From NCBI GenBank assembly GCA_002724825.1, contig PBPU01000100.1, positions 1 to 6,964 on the forward strand: a stretch of 6,964 nt of DNA, written 5' to 3'. Source of the DNA: Acidimicrobiaceae bacterium (GTDB lineage Bacteria > Actinomycetota > Acidimicrobiia > Acidimicrobiales > UBA8592). The position numbers and the translations under genes were made by a program. Shown here piece by piece: positions 1 through 5,697 of the stretch. Positions within the stretch are counted from its first letter, which is position 1. Every line of letters starts with the position of its first letter. The notes beneath the pieces are model-generated. The model searched no databases. It worked only from the letters and a program-made list of their open reading frames with translations, and was not told where the DNA came from.

Positions 1-1
1 A

Positions 2-769
2 GGTGTAAAGCACTGGAAGAGAGAAAAAAAAGACCTCCTGCTTTTTGGCGCCGTCCTAGTAATTTCAGGGTTGGTATATCTCCTTGTCCACAAACGTATA
101 TATGGCAGCTGGACCGTATATGCCAGCGGCGACCATTTCGTCAACGGGGAGTTCGAAGTTGTAGGGAGAAATCCCAATTTCTTTGCCCGCACACGAAGAC
201 TCTCAGGGCTGCTATTCGACCAAGGATTCGGTTTGATTGCCTGGGCACCTTTCTATTTTGCCCTCATCCCATCATTTATCGCATTAGCAAAATGGAGGGT
301 GCAGAATGCTTCAATACTGTGGCTTACTGCAGCAACGGGATGGTCGGTAGCAACTTGGGTGGCACTAACTATGCATGGCTGGTGGTGGCCAGGACGGCAA
401 CTCGTGATCATACTCCCAGCAGCTATTATTGCTATAACACTATTAGCTGAAAGAAAGAAAGTCTGGCGGTGGTTTATTTACACTGGCGCCTTGAGTGCTA
501 TAACAGGATGGATTTGGCTCGCTATTGAATCTCAAACAGGAAACCGGACACTTGTCGTGGACTTTGAAGAAATGCCGTACCCCATCTATAGGTTTATCCG
601 TCATATTTTCCCCAACTTTCGAGATTTTGGAACTAAGGCAACGTTACTTAACGCACTTTGGATAACTCTCTCTTGTATGGCATCACTGGCTCTGTTCAAA
701 AAGAAAGACAAGTCAGAAGTTGTTGCTACTCAGGTTGAAGAGGCGACCGATTCTCGTAGTGAGTTGTAA
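2..769 (+). CDS. C-terminal part of a polytopic membrane protein (5' end outside window)
   Basis: The reading frame is open from the first bases, so this is the last ~255 residues of a longer protein; a TTG at 71 is not a convincing start because the preceding codons already encode a membrane segment. About six hydrophobic segments are visible (start of window, then about nt 227-290, 315-375, 400-450, 470-530 and 645-695), separated by short basic loops, and the tail is charged (KKKDKSE...). A soluble stretch carries YGSWTVYASGDHF and later WWWPGRQL, which I recall from actinobacterial membrane proteins that look like GT-C-type glycosyltransferases or their relatives; this is inference, and no catalytic residues can be assigned from the fragment. 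The neighbouring NDP-sugar epimerase and FAD sugar-mutase-like gene fit a surface-glycan role. Its last 40 bp overlap the end of the convergent epimerase gene. Confidence 0.7.
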   Translation, partial: GVKHWKREKKDLLLFGAVLVISGLVYLLVHKRIYGSWTVYASGDHFVNGEFEVVGRNPNFFARTRRLSGLLFDQGFGLIAWAPFYFALIPSFIALAKWRVQNASILWLTAATGWSVATWVALTMHGWWWPGRQLVIILPAAIIAITLLAERKKVWRWFIYTGALSAITGWIWLAIESQTGNRTLVVDFEEMPYPIYRFIRHIFPNFRDFGTKATLLNALWITLSCMASLALFKKKDKSEVVATQVEEATDSRSEL

Positions 770-1680
770 TGTTCTAATAAGCCTTCACGAAGACCCGTTG
801 TTGGTTTCCAGTTAAGTGTTTTTTCAGTAAATTCAGTTGACGCTACTGTAATGAGAGGATCACCGGCCGCAGAGGGTTCATGATCAACCCTTAAAGACCT
901 CCCCGTTATCTCTTCAACAAGTGACATAACCTCTCCGAGTGAAGCAGAAACACCGCCTCCAACATCGAAAGGCTCTGCGACTCCCTGAAGATTTGAGTTT
1001 CCAGCATAAATAGTTGCACCCACAATATCTTTTACAAATGTAAATTCTCTCCGTTGGCTTCCATTTCCTCGCATCGGAAAACGGAAAGTCCCAGGAAGTG
1101 CCGCGCGGAAAAGCCGGTTCATTGCCATATCAGGTCGCTGACGAGGTCCATAAACTGTGAAATACCTCATAGCGATAATATCTAACCCTCTTTCCCGATA
1201 GACATCTGCAAGTTGCTCACAAGCAGCCTTTGAGACTCCATATGGGCTAATAGGAGCAACTGATTTCAATTCATTCGTCGCCGAAGCTCCGTATACGGAT
1301 GAGCTCGAAGCGAATACAACTCGCCTGACCCCAGATGTTAATGCAGCTTGAAATATCTTTTGAGTTGCAAGTACGTTATTTTCGACACTTGCAGCAAAAC
1401 CGCTACCCCAAGAATCTTGAACACCAGGACGTGCAGCAAGGTGATAAATAACATCTCCCGGTTCCAGAATCTCACTTAAATCCATCGAAAGGATGTTCTC
1501 GTTAAATATTGAAAATGAGTCATGTTTCATTGCCGAACTGATATTGGACTCTTTTGCCTTCGGGTCATACCAAGGGTCAAAATTATCAATCCCTACTACA
1601 TTCTCTCCTAATTCCAGCAACTGCTCGCTAAGGTGAGAACCAATAAATCCAGCTGCGCCGGTAATAATCGAACTTGACAT
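730..1680 (-). CDS. NAD-dependent NDP-sugar epimerase/dehydratase (extended SDR, GalE-like)
   Basis: A complete 316-residue extended SDR, the usual length for nucleotide-sugar epimerases. The N-terminal Rossmann motif is GAAGFIG (residues 8-14), with Asp32 at the end of the second strand indicating NAD(H). The active site is present: SSSSVYG (125-131) and YGVSK (Tyr147, Lys151). RYFTVYGPRQRPD (172-184) and a C-terminal substrate-binding part with DVGGG (239-243) follow. The closest pattern I know is UDP-glucose or UDP-glucuronate 4-epimerase, but the exact sugar cannot be read from sequence. The product is expected to be cytoplasmic, supplying activated sugar for surface glycans. The ATG at 1680 is preceded by AGGA about 4 nt upstream. 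It overlaps the convergent membrane-protein gene by 40 bp and is divergent from the FAD oxidoreductase; the shared 118-bp region carries a DtxR-type palindrome that could affect either gene. Confidence 0.88.
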   Translation of the reverse strand: MSSSIITGAAGFIGSHLSEQLLELGENVVGIDNFDPWYDPKAKESNISSAMKHDSFSIFNENILSMDLSEILEPGDVIYHLAARPGVQDSWGSGFAASVENNVLATQKIFQAALTSGVRRVVFASSSSVYGASATNELKSVAPISPYGVSKAACEQLADVYRERGLDIIAMRYFTVYGPRQRPDMAMNRLFRAALPGTFRFPMRGNGSQRREFTFVKDIVGATIYAGNSNLQGVAEPFDVGGGVSASLGEVMSLVEEITGRSLRVDHEPSAAGDPLITVASTEFTEKTLNWKPTTGLREGLLEHYNSLRESVASST

Positions 1681-1736
1681 AGTTCCTACAATCGGGGTTT
1701 ACAATAATAAATGAAATCTATAGTTTACATAAATAA

Positions 1737-1750
1737 TTAGGTATACCTTA
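1737..1750. promoter_or_regulatory. DtxR-type operator-like palindrome (copy 1)
   Basis: TTAGGTATACCTTA is a 14-bp inverted repeat with one mismatched pair; the half-site TTAGGT matches the half-site of DtxR/IdeR boxes (TTAGGTTAG...). It lies in the divergent region between the epimerase and the FAD oxidoreductase, 29 bp before the leader ORF of the latter. A TTTACA at 1724-1729 could be a -35, but no good -10 follows at standard spacing. A near-identical, perfect copy stands at 3214-3227, and a DtxR-family gene is at 3938-4609, so binding by that regulator is a reasonable inference. Confidence 0.6.
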
Positions 1751-1764
1751 CAAGTAATTTTTTT

Positions 1765-1769
1765 AGGAG
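1765..1769 (+). promoter_or_regulatory. Strong Shine-Dalgarno for the leader ORF
   Basis: AGGAG lies 9 nt before the ATG at 1779 and 29 nt before the oxidoreductase ATG at 1799. It is therefore well placed for the 7-codon leader ORF and too far away to serve the main gene directly. Confidence 0.6.
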
Positions 1770-1778
1770 CATAACCCA

Positions 1779-1802
1779 ATGCAAAATTTGGACCGAATAT
1801 GA
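1779..1802 (+). CDS. Putative 7-codon leader ORF, translationally coupled to the FAD oxidoreductase
   Basis: ATG CAA AAT TTG GAC CGA ATA TGA encodes MQNLDRI. It has the only strong Shine-Dalgarno in the region (AGGAG, 9-nt spacer), and its TGA overlaps the ATG of the following gene as ATGA at 1799-1802, the classic arrangement for termination-reinitiation coupling. The peptide shows no run of one amino acid that would suggest classical attenuation. The main gene has only a weak GGA at 1790-1792 of its own. An alternative is that the leader is chance and the oxidoreductase simply uses a weak ribosome site. Confidence 0.4.
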   Translation: MQNLDRI

Positions 1803-3175
1803 CAGAACTAGCCATTGTTGGTGCAGGGCCAGCTGGATTAATGGCTGCTTGGCAAGCTGCTAAAGCAGGGCATGAGGTTACTGTCTATGAAAAAACACAT
1901 GCTGTTGGAGGCATGTCTGGAAGTTTTACTATCGCCGGACAGAGAGTAGATTTCGGGTCTCACCGACTCCATCCTTCAACACCACCGCATCTGTTAGAAG
2001 CTCTTACTTCACTTCTTGGAGATGATATTCAAATACGTGAACGCAATGGGCGCATCCGCTTATACGACAAATGGGTTGCTTTCCCCCTTCGGACAACTGA
2101 CCTGATCCGACATTTACCTCCAACGTTTTCTATTGGATCGGCTATGGATATCATCCGGAGACCATTTCAAAATACTTCCGGCGATACCTTTGAAGATGAA
2201 GTGAGAAAACGGCTTGGAAAGACCGTATCTGACGAGTTTTATTCTCCTTATGCCGAAAAGCTTTGGGGGATTCACCCTAGTGAAATTGATAGTGAACTTG
2301 CCCGCCGTCGTGTTTCAGCTTCTTCGCCACTAGCAATAATTAAACGTTTAATACGATCTTCATCACCTACAGGAAGAATTTTCCTCTACCCAAAAAATGG
2401 ATATGGGCAAATCGTTGAAGCTTTAGCTGATGCTGTGATAGACGCTGGAGGGAAGATTGAACTTGAATTCCCTATTGAGCAGATAGCTCTTGAAAAGGAC
2501 TCTTGTATATTGAAATCGCCGAGAGGTGATAGAACATCACAATTGGTCTGGACAACAGCACCCCTTAGTGCCTTACCGAAAATGATCAAGCCTGAGCCAA
2601 GTCAAGAAATAGTTGACGCCGCTACTTCACTTCGAATCCGAGGAATGCTCTTGGTATACCTTGTTCTCGATCAACCTCAATTTACTGAGTATGATGCGCA
2701 TTATTTTCCTGGATTGGAAACTCGCATAGCCCGATTGTCTGAGCCAAAGAATTACCGAGACGGAGCAGATCCAGAGAACCAAACAGTTCTCTGTGCCGAG
2801 CTCCCATGTTGGACAACGGATTCAATTTGGTCTGCCACACCAGATGAGTTAGGGGAGATTGTCCGGTCAGATCTCATAAATTTAGGGCTTCCACAGGTAA
2901 ATCTTGTGACAACAGAAGTTCGTAAGCTGCCTTTTGTTTATCCAGTTTTTGAAAAGTCGACCCGGCGTGAACGAGAGATTCTTCTTAATTGGGGCAATAC
3001 CTTTAACAGAGTCTTGAGCTTTGGAAGACAAGGACTCATTGTCCCTGACAACATTCATCACACGTTAGCAATGGGATGGGATGCCGCCCATTCTCTTAAT
3101 TCGAGTGGAGCTTTTGATCATGCTCAATGGGATCAAGCTCTTAGCCGCTTTGAACAACATGTGGTAGAAGATTAA
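1799..3175 (+). CDS. FAD-dependent oxidoreductase, UDP-galactopyranose mutase / protoporphyrinogen oxidase-like
   Basis: A 458-residue flavoprotein. The N-terminus has the dinucleotide-binding motif GAGPAG (residues 8-13) with Glu31 for the adenosine ribose, then the second FAD signature GGMSGSF (37-43) and DFGSHRLHP (51-59). The middle has SPYAEKLWGIHPSEID (149-164) followed by ELARRRVS, and FPLRTTDLI (95-103), patterns shared by a family of amine-oxidase-fold proteins in polysaccharide clusters that are distantly like UDP-galactopyranose mutase. WTTAPLSALP (251-260) and the C-terminal GRQGLIVPDNIHHTL (409-423) close the FAD site. No signal peptide is seen, so it is probably cytoplasmic. Substrate is unknown: a sugar-nucleotide or lipid-linked substrate is favoured over heme by the neighbouring epimerase and membrane protein, with modest certainty. 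The start at 1799 is fixed by the N-terminal strand; expression may depend on the upstream leader ORF and on the DtxR-type palindrome at 1737-1750. Confidence 0.82.
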   Translation: MTELAIVGAGPAGLMAAWQAAKAGHEVTVYEKTHAVGGMSGSFTIAGQRVDFGSHRLHPSTPPHLLEALTSLLGDDIQIRERNGRIRLYDKWVAFPLRTTDLIRHLPPTFSIGSAMDIIRRPFQNTSGDTFEDEVRKRLGKTVSDEFYSPYAEKLWGIHPSEIDSELARRRVSASSPLAIIKRLIRSSSPTGRIFLYPKNGYGQIVEALADAVIDAGGKIELEFPIEQIALEKDSCILKSPRGDRTSQLVWTTAPLSALPKMIKPEPSQEIVDAATSLRIRGMLLVYLVLDQPQFTEYDAHYFPGLETRIARLSEPKNYRDGADPENQTVLCAELPCWTTDSIWSATPDELGEIVRSDLINLGLPQVNLVTTEVRKLPFVYPVFEKSTRREREILLNWGNTFNRVLSFGRQGLIVPDNIHHTLAMGWDAAHSLNSSGAFDHAQWDQALSRFEQHVVED

Positions 3176-3201
3176 TTTTTTAACATTTTAGTAAGTACTA
3201 T

Positions 3202-3230
3202 TTGCAATGTATGTTAGGTATACCTAATAT
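3202..3230 (+). promoter_or_regulatory. Putative promoter of the 192-aa gene, overlapped by a DtxR-type operator
   Basis: A TTGCAA (-35-like, 3202-3207) and a TAATAT (-10-like, 3225-3230) are separated by 17 bp. A palindrome lies between them and overlaps the -10, so a bound repressor would occlude RNA polymerase. Expected transcription start is around 3236-3238, giving a leader of about 130 nt. The hexamers are imperfect matches, so the promoter call is tentative. Confidence 0.45.
3214..3227. promoter_or_regulatory. Perfect DtxR-type operator palindrome (copy 2)
   Basis: TTAGGTATACCTAA is a perfect 14-bp palindrome, extending to 18 of 20 positions over 3211-3230. It shares 13 of 14 bases with the copy at 1737-1750. 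Its half-site equals that of the DtxR/IdeR consensus, and a DtxR-family regulator is encoded about 700 bp downstream on the other strand. Binding is inferred. Confidence 0.7.
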
Positions 3231-3234
3231 AAGG

Positions 3235-3366
3235 ATGTGGATAGAGGAACTCATCAATTTAAAAAACTTCCCCAGATGGGCCCTATGTCCACATTTTCGA
3301 AAGGCCCAATAGATCTGGAAGCTGTGCTGCTGGCTGTGCGGCAGCACAGCTTCTATCTCTAGAGCG
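3235..3366 (+). ncRNA. Candidate structured 5' leader (cis-regulatory RNA, no known class)
   Basis: Three helices can be read by eye. P1: ATGTGGA 3235-3241 pairs with TCCACAT 3288-3294, continued by TAG 3242-3244 with CTA 3283-3285 across a 2-nt bulge. P2: CCAGAT 3272-3277 pairs with ATCTGG 3313-3318, continued by GGGCC 3278-3282 with GGCCC 3303-3307 across the bulge AATAG. P3: a 14-bp hairpin at 3317-3354. The 3' strand of P1 lies inside the P2 loop, so P1 and P2 would form a pseudoknot, and P2 and P3 compete for 3317-3318 (up to 3313-3318 with P3's extension). The element runs from the predicted transcription start to the start codon of the 192-aa gene. It matches no riboswitch class I can recall, including the yybP-ykoY manganese motif. 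Function is inferred only from structure and position. Confidence 0.4.
3317..3354 (+). repeat. Strong stem-loop just upstream of the 192-aa gene
   Basis: GCTGTGCTGC (3321-3330) and GCAGCACAGC (3341-3350) are perfect inverted repeats, extended by GGAA/TTCT (one G-U pair) to 14 bp around a 10-nt loop. With a 2-nt bulge (3315-3316) a further AGAT/ATCT pairing reaches 3311-3358. GCTGTGC also repeats at 3333-3339, allowing an alternative shorter hairpin with the same 3' arm and a 4-nt loop. The 3' flank TATCTCTAGAG is not a clean T-run, so an intrinsic terminator is doubtful. The stem ends 8-12 nt before the ATG, where a ribosome site would lie, so control of translation is as likely. Confidence 0.65.
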
Positions 3367-3945
3367 ATGAGTGGGGGCCGAATGGAAGAATTACGACTCA
3401 TGGTTGGACTTGCTCATGCTACCCCCAGAGCAATACTCCGTTTATCTTCAAAAGATGGACAAACGTATACTGTCTCTGATCATCCTGGATCAGATTTCAC
3501 ATCTTGTGAACTGCGAAGGATGATTTCGATAAGCATATGTCCAAGTCGTCCTAATTTTGTCTCATGGATAAAAGATTTTGAGATAGCTGGATCGGTTGAA
3601 TATAACGGAGGTGGGATTTTTCGGAGTGAAAGAGATGGTATATCTCAACGGATTTTTTCAACACTGCTTCGACCAGAACTAGTTTTTGATCTTCTCGATG
3701 CAACAGACATTGAAGGTATTTCTCAAGAACCGGTTGATGCGGTGTTAACACCCGACCCTATTCTTGGGATTACTACCATCACGATTTCTGTTGGGCAATC
3801 CACGCAAGAAACAGAATTGGATGAGCTCGCAGTTATCGCACACAGCGCATGTTTAGTCAAAGAAATGTCGCTCTCTCTCGAACGCTACCCCTCGGAAATT
3901 AACGATAAGGCCTCTATGCGAAAGCGAAGCGATTCTTCTAAGTAG
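3367..3945 (+). CDS. Uncharacterised 192-residue protein behind a structured leader
   Basis: I do not recognise a family with confidence. No signal peptide, membrane segment or metal-binding motif is evident. The pattern is alternating short hydrophobic strands and turns (for example MISISICPS 52-60, VDAVLTPDP 123-131, ITTITISVG 135-143) with one helix around LDELAVIAHSACLVKEMSLSL (151-171), and a polar basic tail. LLRPELVFDLLDATDIEGI (100-118) followed by VDAVLTPDP faintly recalls actinobacterial beta-rich proteins of the LolA/LppX-like kind, but without a lipobox; this is weak. The ATG at 3367 has no good ribosome site; ATG 3382 (residue 6), 4 nt after GGGGG, is a reasonable alternative. 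An in-frame stop at 3310 limits any extension. The gene sits directly behind the operator and leader, and overlaps the convergent regulator gene by 8 bp, so it is probably part of the same regulatory circuit. Confidence 0.6.
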   Translation: MSGGRMEELRLMVGLAHATPRAILRLSSKDGQTYTVSDHPGSDFTSCELRRMISISICPSRPNFVSWIKDFEIAGSVEYNGGGIFRSERDGISQRIFSTLLRPELVFDLLDATDIEGISQEPVDAVLTPDPILGITTITISVGQSTQETELDELAVIAHSACLVKEMSLSLERYPSEINDKASMRKRSDSSK

Positions 3946-4609
3946 CGCTAACTAAGATTCGTTGTGATGCAAATGCCCCAACACCGATAGCCTCACCCTT
4001 CATATCGACAGTTGTTGTTCCATCCGGCGACACAGCGGTTACCTTGCCATTTGCTCCAGGGATGAGATTAGATTCCTCTAAGAACTCTAACAACCCGGGC
4101 TGGAACTCTAGTTCTTCAGGGATACGTTCTACAGTGAAACTATCTCCGACAACGACTTCACACAACGAAGAAGTTCCTTCAGGGGCCTGATATTCGGATC
4201 CTGGAATAGGGTTTCCATGAGGACAAGTTGTTGGATCTTCCAACATCCGGATAAATGCCGCTTCTACTCTGGGAGAAACTACATGTTCCCACTTTCCCGC
4301 TTCATGATGAGCTTCTGCCCAACTCAGACCGAGAATGTCGGTTAGGAATCTTTCTGCAAGCCGGTGACGTCTCACTACTTGATTTGCAAGGCTTTTACCT
4401 TTACTAGTTAACAGGATCCTATTGCCATCCATCTTTATCAATCCAGCGCCATCCATCTTTCTGATCATTTCAGAAACAGCTGGACGCGACACTTCAAGTC
4501 GCTCAACGATTCTTGCCTGAATAACGTCGATTCCATCTTCAGCAAGTTCGAAAATCGTTTCGCAATACTCTTCAAAAGCTGGGTGAAATTCTCTGCTTTT
4601 GTATGCCAT
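3938..4609 (-). CDS. DtxR-family metal-dependent transcriptional regulator (MntR/SirR-like)
   Basis: A 223-residue, three-domain DtxR-type repressor. Residues 1-70 form the winged helix (recognition region VSRPAVSEMIRKM, 40-52). Residues 71-137 form the dimerisation/metal domain (RRHRLAERFLTDILGLSWAE, 80-99), and about 155-223 a FeoA/SH3-like domain. Aligned by eye to Corynebacterium DtxR, the ancillary ligands H79, E83 and H98 are kept (His82, Glu86, His101), as are E105/H106 (Glu108, His109). M10 is Glu14 and C102 is Gly105. Acidic residue 14 and CPHGNPIPG (129-137, with Cys129 and His131) resemble manganese-sensing members such as ScaR/SloR, where this Cys and His bind metal, so Mn2+ is a better guess than Fe2+. 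It probably binds the palindromes at 1737 and 3214. A weak TAGAG precedes the ATG. It is divergent from the AcoX-like gene. Confidence 0.9.
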   Translation of the reverse strand: MAYKSREFHPAFEEYCETIFELAEDGIDVIQARIVERLEVSRPAVSEMIRKMDGAGLIKMDGNRILLTSKGKSLANQVVRRHRLAERFLTDILGLSWAEAHHEAGKWEHVVSPRVEAAFIRMLEDPTTCPHGNPIPGSEYQAPEGTSSLCEVVVGDSFTVERIPEELEFQPGLLEFLEESNLIPGANGKVTAVSPDGTTTVDMKGEAIGVGAFASQRILVSAT

Positions 4610-4704
4610 AACTCTACGTTACTTGATTATTTTCCGAATTGGTAGTGAAAAATAGGTGACTACGTATTTTCTTTCATTGTTTTCAATCGCTATGGTGCGG
4701 AACT
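4610..4704. promoter_or_regulatory. Divergent intergenic region between regulator and AcoX-like gene
   Basis: This 95-bp AT-rich region must hold both promoters. A TTGGTA (4639-4644) with TACGTA (4661-4666) at 16-bp spacing could serve the + gene, and TTGAAA on the - strand (4681-4686) could be a -35 for the regulator, but neither is convincing. One TAGGT half-site at 4653-4657 has no partner arm, so no autoregulatory DtxR box is evident. Confidence 0.3.
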
Positions 4705-5697
4705 GTGGACCCTTCTATCGGCATTATCGTAAATCCCCGATCGGGGGGAGATATTCGACGTGCAGTTGCGGCAGCAGGACGATCTACCGTTGAAGACAAG
4801 ATCAGTATTGTACGGCGCATTATCCTCGGAGCGAGAGCGACTGGAGTGCATCATTTCCATGTCAACTATGAACCTATGCAGATAGTGCGTCGGGCAACAG
4901 AAACAATAAGAGATATCACTGTTCACTATGTCAATAAGCGACTTCAATTCACTGAAGAAGACTCTACAATTGCCGCAATAGAGATGAGCCAACGAGATGT
5001 TGCTTCGGTAGCTGTTCTTGGAGGTGATGGTACGAACCGCGCCGTTGTAAAAGGATGGCCGAGCATTCCTCTGCTTCCTGTATCAACTGGGACGAATAAT
5101 GCTTTCCCAGAGTTTATTGAACCAACTGTTGCGGGAACAGCATTGGCGCTTGTAGCGCTAAACGTTGTTCAGTTAGATCAAGTTTCACAACCGGCAAAAA
5201 TTATTCACATCACTGCTGATGGCATAGAACCAGAAATTGCACTTATTGATGCAATTGCTGTTGCAGATCCATACGTTGGCTCCCTGGAACTTTTCCAACC
5301 AGAAACCATGAAGATAGGGCTACTTACTCGAGCAGATCCAACCGCTATTGGTTTCTGTTCAATAGGTGGGCTTCTACACCCACTCTCACCCAATGAAGAT
5401 AAGGGACTTTTTGTAGCATTTGCACCTGTGTCTGATCAGCGAACTTCTAAAATTGTTCATGCTCCTACCGCTCCCGGCCATCATGAACCGATTGGAATCG
5501 TTGAGTATCGTGAAATTTCGCTTGGTGAGATAGTTACAGCAAAAGGTGAATTTATCCTTGCATTTGATGGTGAGCGAAAGATACGCGTTCCCGAAGGAGT
5601 TGAAGCTGAGCTACAGATACGAAGAGATGGACCACAGGTAATTGACCCTAAAGCTGCAATGGAAGCTGGGAGACACAATTATCTTAGAGATAGTTAA
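4705..5697 (+). CDS. ATP-NAD kinase family protein, AcoX-like (COG3199 type)
   Basis: A 330-residue protein of the NAD-kinase/diacylglycerol-kinase fold. Nucleotide-binding signatures are NPRSGGD (10-16), GGDGTNR (106-112), STGTNNAFP (127-135) and, in the C-terminal beta domain, FDGER (287-291). The N-terminal arrangement GIIVNPRSGGDIRR followed by KISIVRRI is typical of AcoX, a protein named from acetoin catabolism clusters whose reaction is not firmly established; phosphorylation of NAD or a related small molecule is plausible from the fold. No acetoin dehydrogenase genes are in the window, so the assignment to that pathway is not supported by context here. The start chosen is GTG at 4705, directly ahead of the first strand; an ATG at 4692 is in another frame, and an in-frame stop at 4657 prevents long extension. 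It ends in a 4-bp overlap with the convergent SDR gene. Confidence 0.85.
   Translation: MDPSIGIIVNPRSGGDIRRAVAAAGRSTVEDKISIVRRIILGARATGVHHFHVNYEPMQIVRRATETIRDITVHYVNKRLQFTEEDSTIAAIEMSQRDVASVAVLGGDGTNRAVVKGWPSIPLLPVSTGTNNAFPEFIEPTVAGTALALVALNVVQLDQVSQPAKIIHITADGIEPEIALIDAIAVADPYVGSLELFQPETMKIGLLTRADPTAIGFCSIGGLLHPLSPNEDKGLFVAFAPVSDQRTSKIVHAPTAPGHHEPIGIVEYREISLGEIVTAKGEFILAFDGERKIRVPEGVEAELQIRRDGPQVIDPKAAMEAGRHNYLRDS

Noticed and set aside
71..73. TTG as the true start of the membrane protein
   Set aside because: The frame is open to the window edge, and the codons before it encode the first half of a membrane segment, so the protein begins upstream.
2651..2662. A third GGTATACC core (TTGGTATACCTT) resembling the operator
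   Set aside because: It lies inside the FAD oxidoreductase coding region, encodes ordinary residues (LVYLV), and the flanking bases do not continue the TTA...TAA arms.
3317..3354. Intrinsic terminator of the FAD oxidoreductase gene
   Set aside because: The stem is about 140 bp past that gene's stop, beyond a plausible new promoter, and lacks a proper T-run; a role in the leader of the next gene fits better.
3198..3401. Short minus-strand ORF across the 3176-3366 intergenic region
   Set aside because: It lies over the palindrome, leader hairpins and the start of the + gene, and its translation has no recognisable features; likely a chance reading frame.
4653..4666. TAGGTGACTACGTA upstream of the regulator as an autoregulatory operator
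   Set aside because: Only one TAGGT arm is present; the other side does not form the ACCTA arm.
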